From the NCBI RefSeq assembly GCF_017498485.1, contig NZ_CP071795.1, forward strand, positions 248,001 to 312,000: 64,000 nt of DNA, read 5' to 3'. The stretch comes from Polaribacter batillariae. GTDB lineage: Bacteria; Bacteroidota; Bacteroidia; Flavobacteriales; Flavobacteriaceae. Positions 47,016 to 55,715 of the stretch are shown here, piece by piece (the first letter of the stretch is position 1; each line of letters begins with the position of its first letter). Below the pieces are notes generated by a model. That model did no database searches, had not been told where the DNA came from, and was given only the letters and a program-made list of their open reading frames with translations. Position numbers and translations under genes: made by a program.

Positions 47016-47555
47016 TTATGATAATTCAGGGTTTTTCCCTTTTATATTCTTATAAAAAGCTTTAAAATGTTTAAAATCGGCCTCTTTATTACCTGTTATG
47101 TAGTAAGCTTCAGAGATTTTTACCTTTTTATTTTCGAAATCTAAAGTTGCCATTACAATAGGTACATTGGCTCCTTTTGCGATATAATAAAAACCTGTTT
47201 TCCAGTTTTCTACTTTTTTTCTAGTCCCTTCTGGAGAAAGTCCCAAACGAAATTCTTCTTTATTGTTAAAAATATCGATAATGGAATCTACCAAATTATT
47301 ATTTTTAGATCTATCTACAGGGGTGCCACCCAATGCTCTAAAAAAGTAGCCAAAAGGCCATTTAAATAGAGAGTTTTTTGCAATAAAATGCACCATAGTT
47401 CCTAAACTCATTCTAGTTAAAATTGCAATCGGAAAATCTATCCAACTTGTATGTGGCGCAGCAATCACAACATATTTTTTAGGATGTTTTGGAAAACCGC
47501 TTTCAATGTTCCAACCTAAAATGGTGTGCAAAATAAACTTGGCAAATCTTTTCAT
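47016..47555 (-). CDS. PlsC-like 1-acylglycerol-3-phosphate acyltransferase family protein
   Basis: The 179-residue protein has the HX4D motif in APHTSWIDFPI (about residues 34-40), the substrate-binding motif ALGGTPVDRSK and LSPEGTRKK (about 106-113), and KGANVPIVMATLDF. These are the four PlsC motifs. It is shorter than PlsC proper and resembles short lyso-ornithine-lipid or other acyltransferases. It probably acts at the inner face of the cytoplasmic membrane. Confidence 0.82.
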   Translation of the reverse strand: MKRFAKFILHTILGWNIESGFPKHPKKYVVIAAPHTSWIDFPIAILTRMSLGTMVHFIAKNSLFKWPFGYFFRALGGTPVDRSKNNNLVDSIIDIFNNKEEFRLGLSPEGTRKKVENWKTGFYYIAKGANVPIVMATLDFENKKVKISEAYYITGNKEADFKHFKAFYKNIKGKNPELS

Positions 47556-47648
47556 TATAAATTATTAAAACATTTGTTTACAAAAACATTTTATAATGGT
47601 TTTATGTTGTGTTTTAAAGTGATAAATTTAAGGACTTAAATATACAAA

Positions 47649-48992
47649 ATGAACGAAATAATTATTTACTTACTAATTGCCATTGTATTTGCTGTAATTG
47701 GCTTATTTATAGGGAAATTGCTAACGAAACTAAATTTCGAAAAAGACAAAACCTCTTTAGAAAAAGAAAAATCTGCCTTAGAAGAACGTGTTGCATTGTT
47801 GCAGCAGTCTAAAAATATGGTCGAAAACAATTATATCGAATTGCAAAAAGCGCTCAAAACAATTCAGCAAGAAAAAGAAAATTTAATTACTGCTAATACA
47901 AGACAAGAATCGGAATTAGATAATTTACGTGTAAAATTACAAGAAAATAAAGGTGAAGTTGAAAAACTGAATGAAAAATTTACAAAAGAGTTTGAAAACT
48001 TGGCCAATAAAATTTTAGATGAAAAATCGACCAAATTTACGCTTCAGAATAAAGAAAACTTAAAAACTATTTTAAACCCTTTACAAGAAAAAATTAAGGT
48101 TTTCGAAGACAAAGTAGATAAAACTCACAAAGAAAGTATCGACTATCATGCAGCTTTACGTCAACAAATTTTAGGATTAAAAGAATTAAATCAGCAAATG
48201 AGTAAAGAAACCCTAAACCTTACCAAAGCATTAAAAGGCGATAATAAAATGCAAGGAAATTGGGGAGAACTGGTATTAGAACGAGTTTTAGAAAAATCTG
48301 GTTTAGAGAAAGATAGAGAATATTATGTACAGCAAAGCTTTACCAATGAAGAGGGTAAAAGAGTATTGCCAGATGTTGTAATTCATTTGCCAGATAACAA
48401 AAAAATGGTGGTCGATTCGAAAGTTTCTTTGGTTGCTTATGAGCAATATATTAATGAAGAAGACGAGTTGTTAAAAGAAAATTTTTTAAAACAACATGTA
48501 GCATCTTTAAAAAGACATGTAGAGCAATTGAGTGATAAAAAATACGAAGATATTTATGGTATAGAATCTCCAGACTTTGTGCTTCTTTTTATTCCTATTG
48601 AACCTGCTTTTGCAGTTGCTTTAAATACAGACAGCAATTTATATAACAAAGCATTCGAAAGAAACATTGTAATTGTTACCCCTTCTACTCTATTAGCGAC
48701 TTTACGCACTATAGATACTATGTGGAATAACGAGAAACAACAAAGAAATGCCTTGGAAATTGCAAAACAAGCAGGTGCTTTGTACGATAAATTTAATGGC
48801 CTTTTAGGCGATTTAATTGGTGTTGGTAAAAAAATAGATGCTTCTAAAACCGACTACAATGCAGCAATGAACAAGCTGTTCGAAGGAAGAGGAAATTTAA
48901 TTTCTAGTGTCGAAAAACTAAAGAAAATGGGAGCCAAAGCCAAAAAAGCTTTGCCAGAAAATATCATAAAACGTGCAAATTCTAACGATTAA
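47649..48992 (+). CDS. rmuC: DNA recombination protein RmuC family
   Basis: The 447-residue protein has an N-terminal membrane anchor (about 4-25), a long coiled coil (about 30-180) and the RmuC nuclease-like domain (about 195-400) with GNWGELVLERVLEKSGL, LPDVVIHLPDNKKMVVDSKV, FIPIEPAFAVAL and NIVIVTPSTLLATLRTI. RmuC limits recombination of short inverted repeats. Length and order are normal. Confidence 0.93.
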   Translation: MNEIIIYLLIAIVFAVIGLFIGKLLTKLNFEKDKTSLEKEKSALEERVALLQQSKNMVENNYIELQKALKTIQQEKENLITANTRQESELDNLRVKLQENKGEVEKLNEKFTKEFENLANKILDEKSTKFTLQNKENLKTILNPLQEKIKVFEDKVDKTHKESIDYHAALRQQILGLKELNQQMSKETLNLTKALKGDNKMQGNWGELVLERVLEKSGLEKDREYYVQQSFTNEEGKRVLPDVVIHLPDNKKMVVDSKVSLVAYEQYINEEDELLKENFLKQHVASLKRHVEQLSDKKYEDIYGIESPDFVLLFIPIEPAFAVALNTDSNLYNKAFERNIVIVTPSTLLATLRTIDTMWNNEKQQRNALEIAKQAGALYDKFNGLLGDLIGVGKKIDASKTDYNAAMNKLFEGRGNLISSVEKLKKMGAKAKKALPENIIKRANSND

Positions 48993-49079
48993 AGCGCTTT
49001 TGAGTTCTTTTTTATACGGATATCGTTAAAACGAAAAGTGTATTTGCTTTAATTTTACTAAAAATAAATACCTAAAATT

Positions 49080-49334
49080 ATGTCAAATAAAGAAAGAGCA
49101 AGTGCAGAAAATGTAACCAAAGGAAACTCAGGAGACGTTCACGAACAGGGTTTACATCCTTTAAAAGGAACCGTAAAAAAAGGTTATAAAGATACAGATA
49201 GTAACAAAGATCGTTTAAAAGGCGAAGATAAAGACAAACTAAAAGATCAAGTACACAGTGCTACTGACGAATCTAACGATCGAGTGGCAGATAAAATTCA
49301 GAATTCAGATAATAAAAAATCGGATACAAAATAA
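49080..49334 (+). CDS. Small hydrophilic stress-type protein
   Basis: The 84-residue, highly charged protein has no hydrophobic segment and is likely disordered: HEQGLHPLKGTVKKGYKDTD, GEDKDKLKDQVHSATDE. The composition and the neighbouring CsbD gene suggest a stress-induced hydrophilin-like protein, which is inference. No named family is recognised. Confidence 0.6.
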   Translation: MSNKERASAENVTKGNSGDVHEQGLHPLKGTVKKGYKDTDSNKDRLKGEDKDKLKDQVHSATDESNDRVADKIQNSDNKKSDTK

Positions 49335-49392
49335 ATTTTCTTTTGAGCTACAATCTCAACGAATACCGTTCATGTAAAAAGAAAGTTTCCTT

Positions 49393-49434
49393 TAAATTTG
49401 TAGTATTATTAACCAGTACTAATATTTTTAGTAC
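49393..49434 (+). promoter_or_regulatory. Candidate promoter box and leader hairpin of the CsbD gene
   Basis: TAAATTTG (49393-49400) fits the TAnnTTTG box. The leader then holds a 7-bp inverted repeat GTACTAA / TTAGTAC (49416-49422, 49428-49434) 14 bp before the ATG, which could influence mRNA stability or translation. Confidence 0.4.
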
Positions 49435-49448
49435 ATAAAAAAAAGATT

Positions 49449-49634
49449 ATGAATTCAGATACAAACGAAGGAAAGTGGAAACAAATCAAAGGAGAATTTA
49501 AAGAAGAATATGGTAGAATTACCAATAACGAATCGACTGAAGCAGAAGGATCTTTTGAAAAATTAGTTGGAAAAATTCAAGAAAAGTACGGAGAAAGTCG
49601 TGATAAAATTGAAAAGGAAATAAAAAGTTGGTAA
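49449..49634 (+). CDS. CsbD-family stress protein
   Basis: The 61-residue protein matches CsbD: NEGKWKQIKGEFKEEYGRIT, EGSFEKLVGKIQEKYGESRD. CsbD proteins are small, hydrophilic and induced by general stress, with unknown mechanism. It follows a second small hydrophilic gene by 114 bp. Confidence 0.85.
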   Translation: MNSDTNEGKWKQIKGEFKEEYGRITNNESTEAEGSFEKLVGKIQEKYGESRDKIEKEIKSW

Positions 49635-49721
49635 ACAACTGCTAAAAATTAATTTGAAAAAAAGGCTGTTACAAAAGTAAAATTTAACAGTCATTTTGAA
49701 TGAAGTCGAAAAATATAAAAT

Positions 49722-51104
49722 GGTACTAAACCAAAAAGTGTGTAAGTAAAGTTATTCTGAAATTTTTCTAGAGCAATCATTAAATTGCTCCATGAGGAAA
49801 AATTTCGGAAATAACTTTACGATTAAATAATCACTAAATTTATAAACACACTTTTATTATGAAACCAGAAGATTTATTAAACGAAGAATTTTTAAAACAA
49901 TTTAAAACAGGTTCAGAACTAACCAGTTTTATAGAACAACTGCACAAACGTGGTGTAGAAAAGATTTTAGAAGGCGAATTAGATGCGCATTTAGATTACG
50001 ATAAGCATCAAAAAAGCAACAATCCTAATTCACGAAATGGCTATGGAACCAAAACAATAAAGACGCATTTAGGAGAAACTAAAATAAAAGTTCCAAGAGA
50101 TCGCGATGCTACTTTCAATCCAATGCTTATTAAAAAGCGAGAAAGTACTGCAGATGGAGTTGAAAACCTGATTATTTCTTTATATGCCAAAGGAATGAGT
50201 ACTACAGATATCGAAGAACAAATACGAGAATTGTATGATTATAACATCTCTAGTTCAGCCATTTCTAGAATCACAGATAAAATTACAGCTGACATTATTG
50301 CTTGGAAAAATAGACCTTTAGAAGCTACTTATCTGATTGTATGGATGGATGGCATCGTTTTTAAGGTTCGTGAAAACTCCAAAGTCATCAATAAAACAAT
50401 TTACATTGCTGTTGGTCTTAGAGTAGATGGTAAAAAAGAAGTTTTAGGACTTTGGTTAGGAAAAAACGAATCTTCCTCTTTTTGGATGAGCGTTTTAACC
50501 GACATAAAAGCCAGAGGAACACAAGACATTTTAATTACAGCAACTGATAATTTAAACGGATTTACAGACACCATTAAAACTATTTTTCCCAATTCAGTAA
50601 CACAAATATGTGTGGTTCATCAAATCAGAAACTCTTGTAAATATGTAGTCTGGAAAGATAAAAAAGCCTTTACAAGAGATATGAAGCAAATCTATACAGC
50701 TCCTACAAAAGAAGCAGCAAAAGCAGCCTTAGAAGACTTTAAAAATAAATGGAACTCTAAATATTCTTATGCCATTAAATCATGGGAAAACAATTGGGAT
50801 GAACTCACTGTTTTCTTCGATTTCCCATTAGAAATCAGAACCATTATTTATACCACAAATTTGATAGAAAACTTAAATGGGAAAATTAGAAAATACACTA
50901 AAAACAAACTCTCATATCCAACAGATGATGCTGTAATTAAATCCGTATTTTTAGCTTTGAGAGAATCAACAAAAAAATGGACATTGCCTATTAGAAATTG
51001 GGGTATCATTCTTAACCAATTTTTGGCTATATTTGAAAACAGGATTAAACTATGAAAAATTTAATCCTGTAATTTTTAACTTACACACTTTGCGGGAAAG
51101 TGTC
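49722..51104 (+). mobile_element. IS256-family insertion sequence, copy 2 (1383 bp)
   Basis: The ends are GGTACTAAACCAAAAAGTGTG and the inverse of GACACTTTCCCGCAAAGTGTG. A perfect 8-bp target duplication TATAAAAT is at 49714-49721 and 51105-51112. The element is inserted in a dispersed repeat and disrupts no gene. Confidence 0.95.
49859..51055 (+). CDS. IS256-family (mutator type) transposase
   Basis: This 398-residue intact protein is nearly identical to the copy at 16589, with the same DDE blocks ([37 protein letters not shown]). A few substitutions separate the copies (YDYNIS, NKWNSK here). Confidence 0.95.
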   Translation: MKPEDLLNEEFLKQFKTGSELTSFIEQLHKRGVEKILEGELDAHLDYDKHQKSNNPNSRNGYGTKTIKTHLGETKIKVPRDRDATFNPMLIKKRESTADGVENLIISLYAKGMSTTDIEEQIRELYDYNISSSAISRITDKITADIIAWKNRPLEATYLIVWMDGIVFKVRENSKVINKTIYIAVGLRVDGKKEVLGLWLGKNESSSFWMSVLTDIKARGTQDILITATDNLNGFTDTIKTIFPNSVTQICVVHQIRNSCKYVVWKDKKAFTRDMKQIYTAPTKEAAKAALEDFKNKWNSKYSYAIKSWENNWDELTVFFDFPLEIRTIIYTTNLIENLNGKIRKYTKNKLSYPTDDAVIKSVFLALRESTKKWTLPIRNWGIILNQFLAIFENRIKL

Positions 51105-51246
51105 TATAAAATACTGAAATTCAGCAAATAAGATTTCTCATTACAATCGAAATGACAAATTTTAATACTTTTGTGACAGCTTCTTTTTATTTTTAAGAAG
51201 AAACAAAATAATATTCCTCAAAAAAAGTAGCATCATTTGCCATATC

Positions 51247-51345
51247 GTTTCGAGCACTTCTTAAATTTAAATATATATTTTAATGGAAAGCAGCAAACAA
51301 ACTTTAGAGAACAGTCTTAAAAACTAAAACTTCAAACAAACTCTA
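51247..51345. repeat. Degenerate partial copy of the dispersed element
   Basis: AAATATATATTTTAATGGAA, AGCAGCAAACAAACTT and AAAAACTAAAACTTCAAAC echo the middle of the element at 36090. The ends are not recognisable. The rest of the ~300 bp between the element and hisIE holds no evident feature. Confidence 0.4.
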
Positions 51346-51481
51346 ACTATACTCTCGATTTAATATTTAAATTAACAGGTTGATAACGAGAGCAGTTCAA
51401 ATCAATTTACATCAAACTCACGTGACTATAAAAAATCGTTATTTTTTGTAAGAAAGTGTTTACTTATACAGAATGATAAGG

Positions 51482-52084
51482 CTATTTTTGTTGTCTTTTT
51501 ATCAATTCTGCCTCAATATCTTTTAAGGTAAAACCTTTTGCTTGAAGCAACATTAAATAATGAAATAACAAATCTGCAGACTCATATAAGAACAACTCGT
51601 CGTTATTATCCATAGCTTCAATAACTGTTTCTACAGCTTCTTCGCCTACTTTTTGTGCAACTTTATTAATTCCTTTTGCAAATAAACTGGCCACGTACGA
51701 TTTCTTCGTGTCTTTGTTCGTAATTCTTTCTGTAATTACCTTTTCTAAGGTTGAAAAAAATCCATAGTGAGAATTATTTTTTTCGCTCCAACAAGTATCT
51801 GAGCCTTTGTGGCAAGTAGGACCATTAGGATTTACTTGAATTAACAATGTATCGTTATCGCAATCTAATTTTATGTCCACTAAATTCAAAACATTTCCAC
51901 TTTCTTCGCCTTTAGTCCATAAACGATTTTTAGTTCTACTAAAAAAAGTAACTAATTTCGTTTCTTGGGTTTTTTTAAAAGCTTCCTCATTCATATACCC
52001 TAACATTAGTACATTTTTTGTGGTTGCATCTTGAATGATTGCTGGCACTAAACCATCGTTATTTTTATTAAAATCTATGTTCAT
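51482..52084 (-). CDS. hisIE: Phosphoribosyl-AMP cyclohydrolase / phosphoribosyl-ATP pyrophosphatase
   Basis: Bifunctional enzyme of histidine synthesis steps 2 and 3. The HisI part (about 1-105) has LMLGYMNEEAF, TFFSRTKNRLWTKGE, DIKLDCDNDTLL and GPTCHKGSDTCW with the metal-binding cysteines. The HisE part (about 115-200) has SYVASLFAKGINKVAQKVGE, EAVETVIEAM and the LFHYLMLL block. I chose the ATG at 52084 (MNIDFNK). The in-frame start at 52102 is possible. It is the last gene of the operon. Confidence 0.93.
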   Translation of the reverse strand: MNIDFNKNNDGLVPAIIQDATTKNVLMLGYMNEEAFKKTQETKLVTFFSRTKNRLWTKGEESGNVLNLVDIKLDCDNDTLLIQVNPNGPTCHKGSDTCWSEKNNSHYGFFSTLEKVITERITNKDTKKSYVASLFAKGINKVAQKVGEEAVETVIEAMDNNDELFLYESADLLFHYLMLLQAKGFTLKDIEAELIKRQQK

Positions 52085-52172
52085 TTCTTTTATGTTTGTC
52101 ATTCCGACTGTAATGGAGCAATCTTATATTATAGATTTCTCGACTTCATTTCGAGCGAAATGATATTCTTAT

Positions 52173-52928
52173 TTATATTCTTACAGGAATATTATTATCT
52201 TTTAATTCTTGCTTTAAATCTAAAATCGGAATTTCTCCGAAGTGAAAAACACTTGCTGCCAAAGCTGCATCTGCTTTTCCTTCTACAAATGTATCAATAA
52301 AATGTTGCACATTACCTGCGCCACCAGAAGCAACAATTGGTATGTTTAATTCGGTTGATAATTTAGCCAAAGCTTCATTTGCAAAACCTGCTTTTGTTCC
52401 GTCGTTATTCATAGAAGTAAACAAAATTTCTCCTGCGCCACGTTTTTCTACCTCTTTTGCCCAGTCAAATAAATTAATTTCTGTGGGTATGGTGCCTCCA
52501 GCCAAATGTACAAACCATTCTCCATTAATTTGCTTTGCATCTATAGCAACTACCACACATTGGCTACCAAATTTATCTGCCAGTTCGTTTATCAAATTAG
52601 GTCTTTTAATTGCAGATGAATTGATAGAAACCTTATCTGCACCACATTGTAGCAATAAATCTACATCTTCTACCGAAGAAATACCACCTCCCACTGTAAA
52701 CGGAATATTTACTTGTTCTGCAACTTTTAAAACCATTTCTCTCATGGTTTTTCTGCCTTCTAAAGTAGCAGAAATATCTAAAAAAACCAGTTCATCTGCG
52801 CCTAATTGAGCATATTGCTTTGCCAAAACTACAGGGTCTCCAGCATCAATTAGGTTTACGAAATTAACACCTTTTACGGTTCTTCCGTTTTTAATATCTA
52901 AACAAGGTATTATTCTTTTTGTTAGCAT
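52173..52928 (-). CDS. hisF: Imidazole glycerol phosphate synthase, cyclase subunit
   Basis: The 251-residue TIM barrel has catalytic Asp residues in [16 protein letters not shown] and VVAIDAKQ, and the phosphate-binding [11 protein letters not shown] and VASGGAGN. With HisH it converts PRFAR and ammonia to IGP and AICAR. It lies 96 bp after hisA and 88 bp before hisIE, with dispersed TTTCTCGACT-type repeats in both gaps. Confidence 0.96.
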   Translation of the reverse strand: MLTKRIIPCLDIKNGRTVKGVNFVNLIDAGDPVVLAKQYAQLGADELVFLDISATLEGRKTMREMVLKVAEQVNIPFTVGGGISSVEDVDLLLQCGADKVSINSSAIKRPNLINELADKFGSQCVVVAIDAKQINGEWFVHLAGGTIPTEINLFDWAKEVEKRGAGEILFTSMNNDGTKAGFANEALAKLSTELNIPIVASGGAGNVQHFIDTFVEGKADAALAASVFHFGEIPILDLKQELKDNNIPVRI

Positions 52929-53024
52929 ACTTTTAATTTCTTTACGAATGTCGCCTTGGGCATAGTCGAAAAGTCTTATTAAAATTTCTCGACTTTAGAT
53001 TTCTCGACTGCGCTCGAAATGACA

Positions 53025-53834
53025 TTAGTAATTTATTATAAATTTTTCTAATTGTTTTAAACTAATTTTATTCTCGTAAATCGCCTTTCCAATAATTACA
53101 CCTTCGCAACCATTTTCTGCTAATTTTGGCAATTCGTCGAATGTTGAAATTCCTCCAGAAGCGATTAGTTTTAATGGATTTGTTTCCTTAAGCGCAGTCG
53201 AAAGATTTTTAGATTTCTCGACTTCAGATTTCTCGAATTTGCTCGAAATAACAGTCTCTTTTAAAATTTGTTTATAAACATTAAAACTTGGCCCTTGTAA
53301 CATACCGTCTTTAGAAATATCGGTACAAATTACATATTCTATTCCTTTTTGCTGATAATTTGCAATAAAAGGAATTAATTCTAAAGCGCTTTCTTCTTGC
53401 CAACCATTGGTTGCTATTTTTCCTCCTGAGTTGTCTGGATAAAAATCGGCACCTAAAATAATTTTTTTAGAACCGTATTTTGTAATCCAACTTTCAAAAA
53501 CTGTTGGATTTTTTACGGCAATGCTTCCACCAGTAATTTGATTTGCTCCAGAATTAAAAGCGATTTCTACATCTTTATCAGACTTTAAACCACCACCAAA
53601 ATCAATTTTTAAGTTTGTTTTTAATGCAATTTGTTCTAAAACTTTATAATTGATAATTTCACTTGCTTTTGCTCCATCTAAATCTACTACATGTAAATAT
53701 TCGATGCCTGCAGCTTCAAATTCTTTGGCAACTTCTAACGGATTCTCGTTGTATATTTTTTTGGTATCGTAATCGCCCTTTGTTAAACGAACACATTTGC
53801 CTTCGATAATGTCTATTGCTGGGATAATTCGCAT
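53025..53834 (-). CDS. hisA: ProFAR isomerase, with a repeat-derived insert
   Basis: This 269-residue TIM barrel is longer than the usual ~240-245. Motifs: [17 protein letters not shown] (catalytic Asp8), [35 protein letters not shown] (second Asp) and LIASGGIST. Between ILKET and PLKLIASGG lies an extra segment of about 25 residues ([20 protein letters not shown] then LKETN). Its DNA, TTTCGAGCAAATTCGAGAAA and so on, is the same type of repeat found between neighbouring genes. The insert falls in a loop before strand 7 and repeats KET, so the enzyme may stay active. Confidence 0.93.
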   Translation of the reverse strand: MRIIPAIDIIEGKCVRLTKGDYDTKKIYNENPLEVAKEFEAAGIEYLHVVDLDGAKASEIINYKVLEQIALKTNLKIDFGGGLKSDKDVEIAFNSGANQITGGSIAVKNPTVFESWITKYGSKKIILGADFYPDNSGGKIATNGWQEESALELIPFIANYQQKGIEYVICTDISKDGMLQGPSFNVYKQILKETVISSKFEKSEVEKSKNLSTALKETNPLKLIASGGISTFDELPKLAENGCEGVIIGKAIYENKISLKQLEKFIINY

Positions 53835-53979
53835 GATTTTATATATTAGAAGTTGAATATTAAAAGTAAAAAAGTAATAAACATCTAAATTTTTAATATT
53901 TTATATCGGTCTCGTATAACCAACCATCAGTTAAGGATTTATATACATTAATTTTCGGTTTGGCACTGACCTTCCGAAT

Positions 53980-54014
53980 GGATTCGGACGTAGTCGAATC
54001 CGCCGTAATTACGG
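53980..54014 (-). repeat. attC-like spacer hairpins beside the his-operon cassette
   Basis: GGATTCG / CGAATCC (53980-53986, 53995-54001) and the perfect palindrome CCGTAATTACGG (54003-54014) lie next to the R''-like GCCACAAC of the two-TM gene. CATAACC and GGTTAT (about 53918 and 54014-54019) are further complementary elements. Confidence 0.45.
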
Positions 54015-54023
54015 TTATGCATT

Positions 54024-54653
54024 GTTGTGGCTAGTTTTTATTTTATTAAATGTTTTTCTCTTAAATGTTCCCGTACAAACTCAAACTCTTTTTCATTTAA
54101 TATATCAATGCTTTTCAAATATCTCAAGTTTGCTAATTGGTCTTCAAAATCCAAATCTGGGTCAAAAACGGTTAAGTCCTTTTTCAATCTTGATTTTACT
54201 TTTTCTCTCACTTTATCTATAAACTCTCTTACCTCTTTTTCTTTTGGGCTATTAATGAAAAAAGTCAGTGTTTTATTTCCTCCTTGTAAAATGAACAATG
54301 CGGCAAAATATTTTTGGATACTCCACCAAAAAACAGTAAGCCACATAAAGCAGAAGAACAGGAACAAGAAAGCAAGTTTTATATCAGTTCCGTCCGTAAA
54401 TGCTTTAAAAGTCATATAAGATGTGACAATTAAAAGTCCACCAAACAAAACAGCGTTACCAATTCCTTCTCTTGATTTGACTTTTACCAAATCAATTCCT
54501 AATTCGTTATATCTTGCTTCCCATTCTTTTTCGTCAAAAACAGATTTTTCCATAACTAAAATTCGGTCATCTGTTAGTTCAAATTTTTTTGAGGATAGGA
54601 AATATTTTTGTTTTAAAATATCCATATTCACTTAGGTTAAATTAGCCACAACT
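54024..54653. repeat. Cassette-like unit 4, inserted in the his operon
   Basis: GTTGTGGCTA (54024-54033) and its exact reverse complement TAGCCACAAC (54644-54653) bracket a single leftward gene between hisA and the four-helix-bundle pseudogene. The layout is the same as in the three units at 21.3-25.9 kb. Confidence 0.6.
54038..54631 (-). CDS. Hypothetical two-TM protein inserted in the his operon
   Basis: Not recognised. The 197-residue protein has an N-terminal soluble part (MDILKQKYFLSSKKFELTDD, resembling a PH-like or bacterial membrane-flanked start), two close transmembrane segments (about 61-78 and 86-105, AFLFLFFCFMWLTVFWW), and a C-terminal charged helical part with FEDQLANLRYLKSIDILNEK, like a SHOCT-type short motif. 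It has no link to histidine synthesis and lies within a cassette-like repeat pair. It is cotranscribed with his genes by position. Confidence 0.6.
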   Translation of the reverse strand: MNMDILKQKYFLSSKKFELTDDRILVMEKSVFDEKEWEARYNELGIDLVKVKSREGIGNAVLFGGLLIVTSYMTFKAFTDGTDIKLAFLFLFFCFMWLTVFWWSIQKYFAALFILQGGNKTLTFFINSPKEKEVREFIDKVREKVKSRLKKDLTVFDPDLDFEDQLANLRYLKSIDILNEKEFEFVREHLREKHLIK

Positions 54654-54664
54654 AACTTTTAATA

Positions 54665-55026
54665 TTATTTTTTCTTTTGATTTCTTTTTACAGTATTTAT
54701 ATAAGCTACAATAATAGCTAATAATTCAATACTTTCCTTTTTTAATTTGATTATTTCTTCTTTGTATTGAGGTAAAACTTCTTCGAAAGTTTCTAACCAA
54801 TACACACACTTTCATCAGCTTCTTCTTCAACAATTTTTAATTTATTAATAAAATCTGTTGTTGATTTTGCTCTTTGTGATGCTCTATAGTTTGCGCCAAC
54901 TGAACTTGAACTTCTAATCAATTGATTTACAAAAGCATTGTATTCTCTTGATTTTGGAACCTTAAAACAAAACTTACAACAATCTAAAGCAAAGTTTTTA
55001 GTTCTAAAGATTATTTTATTTTTCAT
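54665..55026 (-). pseudogene. Four-helix-bundle (23S IVP-type) protein gene with a GT frameshift
   Basis: The first 77 residues (MKNKIIFRTKNFALDCCKFC, SSSSVGANYRASQRAKSTTD, KLKIVEEEADESV) match the four-helix-bundle family. The frame then stops at 54793. With one GT removed from GTGTGT, it would continue YWLETFEEVLPQYKEEIIKL and end in AYINTVKRNQKKK at 54665, the expected full length of about 119 residues. This is a frameshift in a dinucleotide run. Such genes are common insertions in operons in this group and have no known function. Confidence 0.8.
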
Positions 55027-55048
55027 AGATAACTTCTAATATTTAATA

Positions 55049-55636
55049 TTAAACTTTTAACTTTAAAAAATTCTCAAGAATTTTTGAACCTATAATTCCA
55101 CTTTTCTCTGGATGAAATTGAACTCCGTAAAAATTGTCTTTTTGTAAGGCAGATGCGTATTCAATTTCATAATCTGTTGTTGCAATGCTTTCTTTGCAAT
55201 TTTCTGCATAAAAACTATGTACCAAATACATAAATTCTTTTTCTTTAATTCCTTTGAATAAATCTGATTTTAAATCATAAATTACATTCCACCCCATTTG
55301 TGGTACTTTTACCTGATTAGAAAAACGTTTTACAGTTACATTAAAAATTTCCAAACCTTTTGTGTTGCCTTCTTCAGAAAAATTGCACATTAATTGCATT
55401 CCTAAACAAATGCCTAAAACGGGTTGTTTTAAGGTCGGAATTATCTGGTCTAAACCACTTTCTTGCAACATTTTCATGGCAGAACTTGCTTCACCAACTC
55501 CTGGAAAAATTACTTTATCTGCCGCTTTAATTTCATCTATATTGTTTGATAAAACAGCATTAACCCCTAATCTTTTAAATGCAAATTGAATGCTTTTGAT
55601 GTTTCCTGCACCATAATTAATAATTACTAATTTCAT
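55049..55636 (-). CDS. hisH: Imidazole glycerol phosphate synthase, glutaminase subunit
   Basis: The 195-residue class I glutamine amidotransferase has the nucleophile in GICLGMQLMC and the His/Glu pair in GVQFHPEKS. NYGAGNIKSI is at the start. It supplies ammonia to HisF. In the leftward operon it lies after hisB. HisF is separated from it by hisA and the two inserted genes. Confidence 0.96.
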   Translation of the reverse strand: MKLVIINYGAGNIKSIQFAFKRLGVNAVLSNNIDEIKAADKVIFPGVGEASSAMKMLQESGLDQIIPTLKQPVLGICLGMQLMCNFSEEGNTKGLEIFNVTVKRFSNQVKVPQMGWNVIYDLKSDLFKGIKEKEFMYLVHSFYAENCKESIATTDYEIEYASALQKDNFYGVQFHPEKSGIIGSKILENFLKLKV

Positions 55637-55715
55637 TTTAAATAGTAGATTTTAAATATTAGAAGTATAATTCTTAATGCTAAAAAACTTTTAATATTTA
55701 TATTTTACTTTTAAC

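Larger units (their letters stand above)
49661..51184. repeat. Dispersed inverted-repeat element, copy 3, split by IS256 copy 2
   Basis: The left part is 49661-49721 (AAAGGCTGTTACAAAAGT...) and the right part is 51105-51184 (ending TTTTGTGACAGCTTCT). They join across the IS into an element like those at 36090 and 41532, with ATTCAGCAAATAAGATTTCT and CGAAATGACAAA. Confidence 0.75.

Noticed and set aside
52085..53030. TTTCTCGACT/CGAAATGAC repeats between hisI, hisF and hisA considered as a CRISPR or operator array
   Set aside because: Units are irregular in length and spacing, lie in intergenic gaps and even inside hisA, and match the dispersed repeat type of this group rather than a CRISPR.
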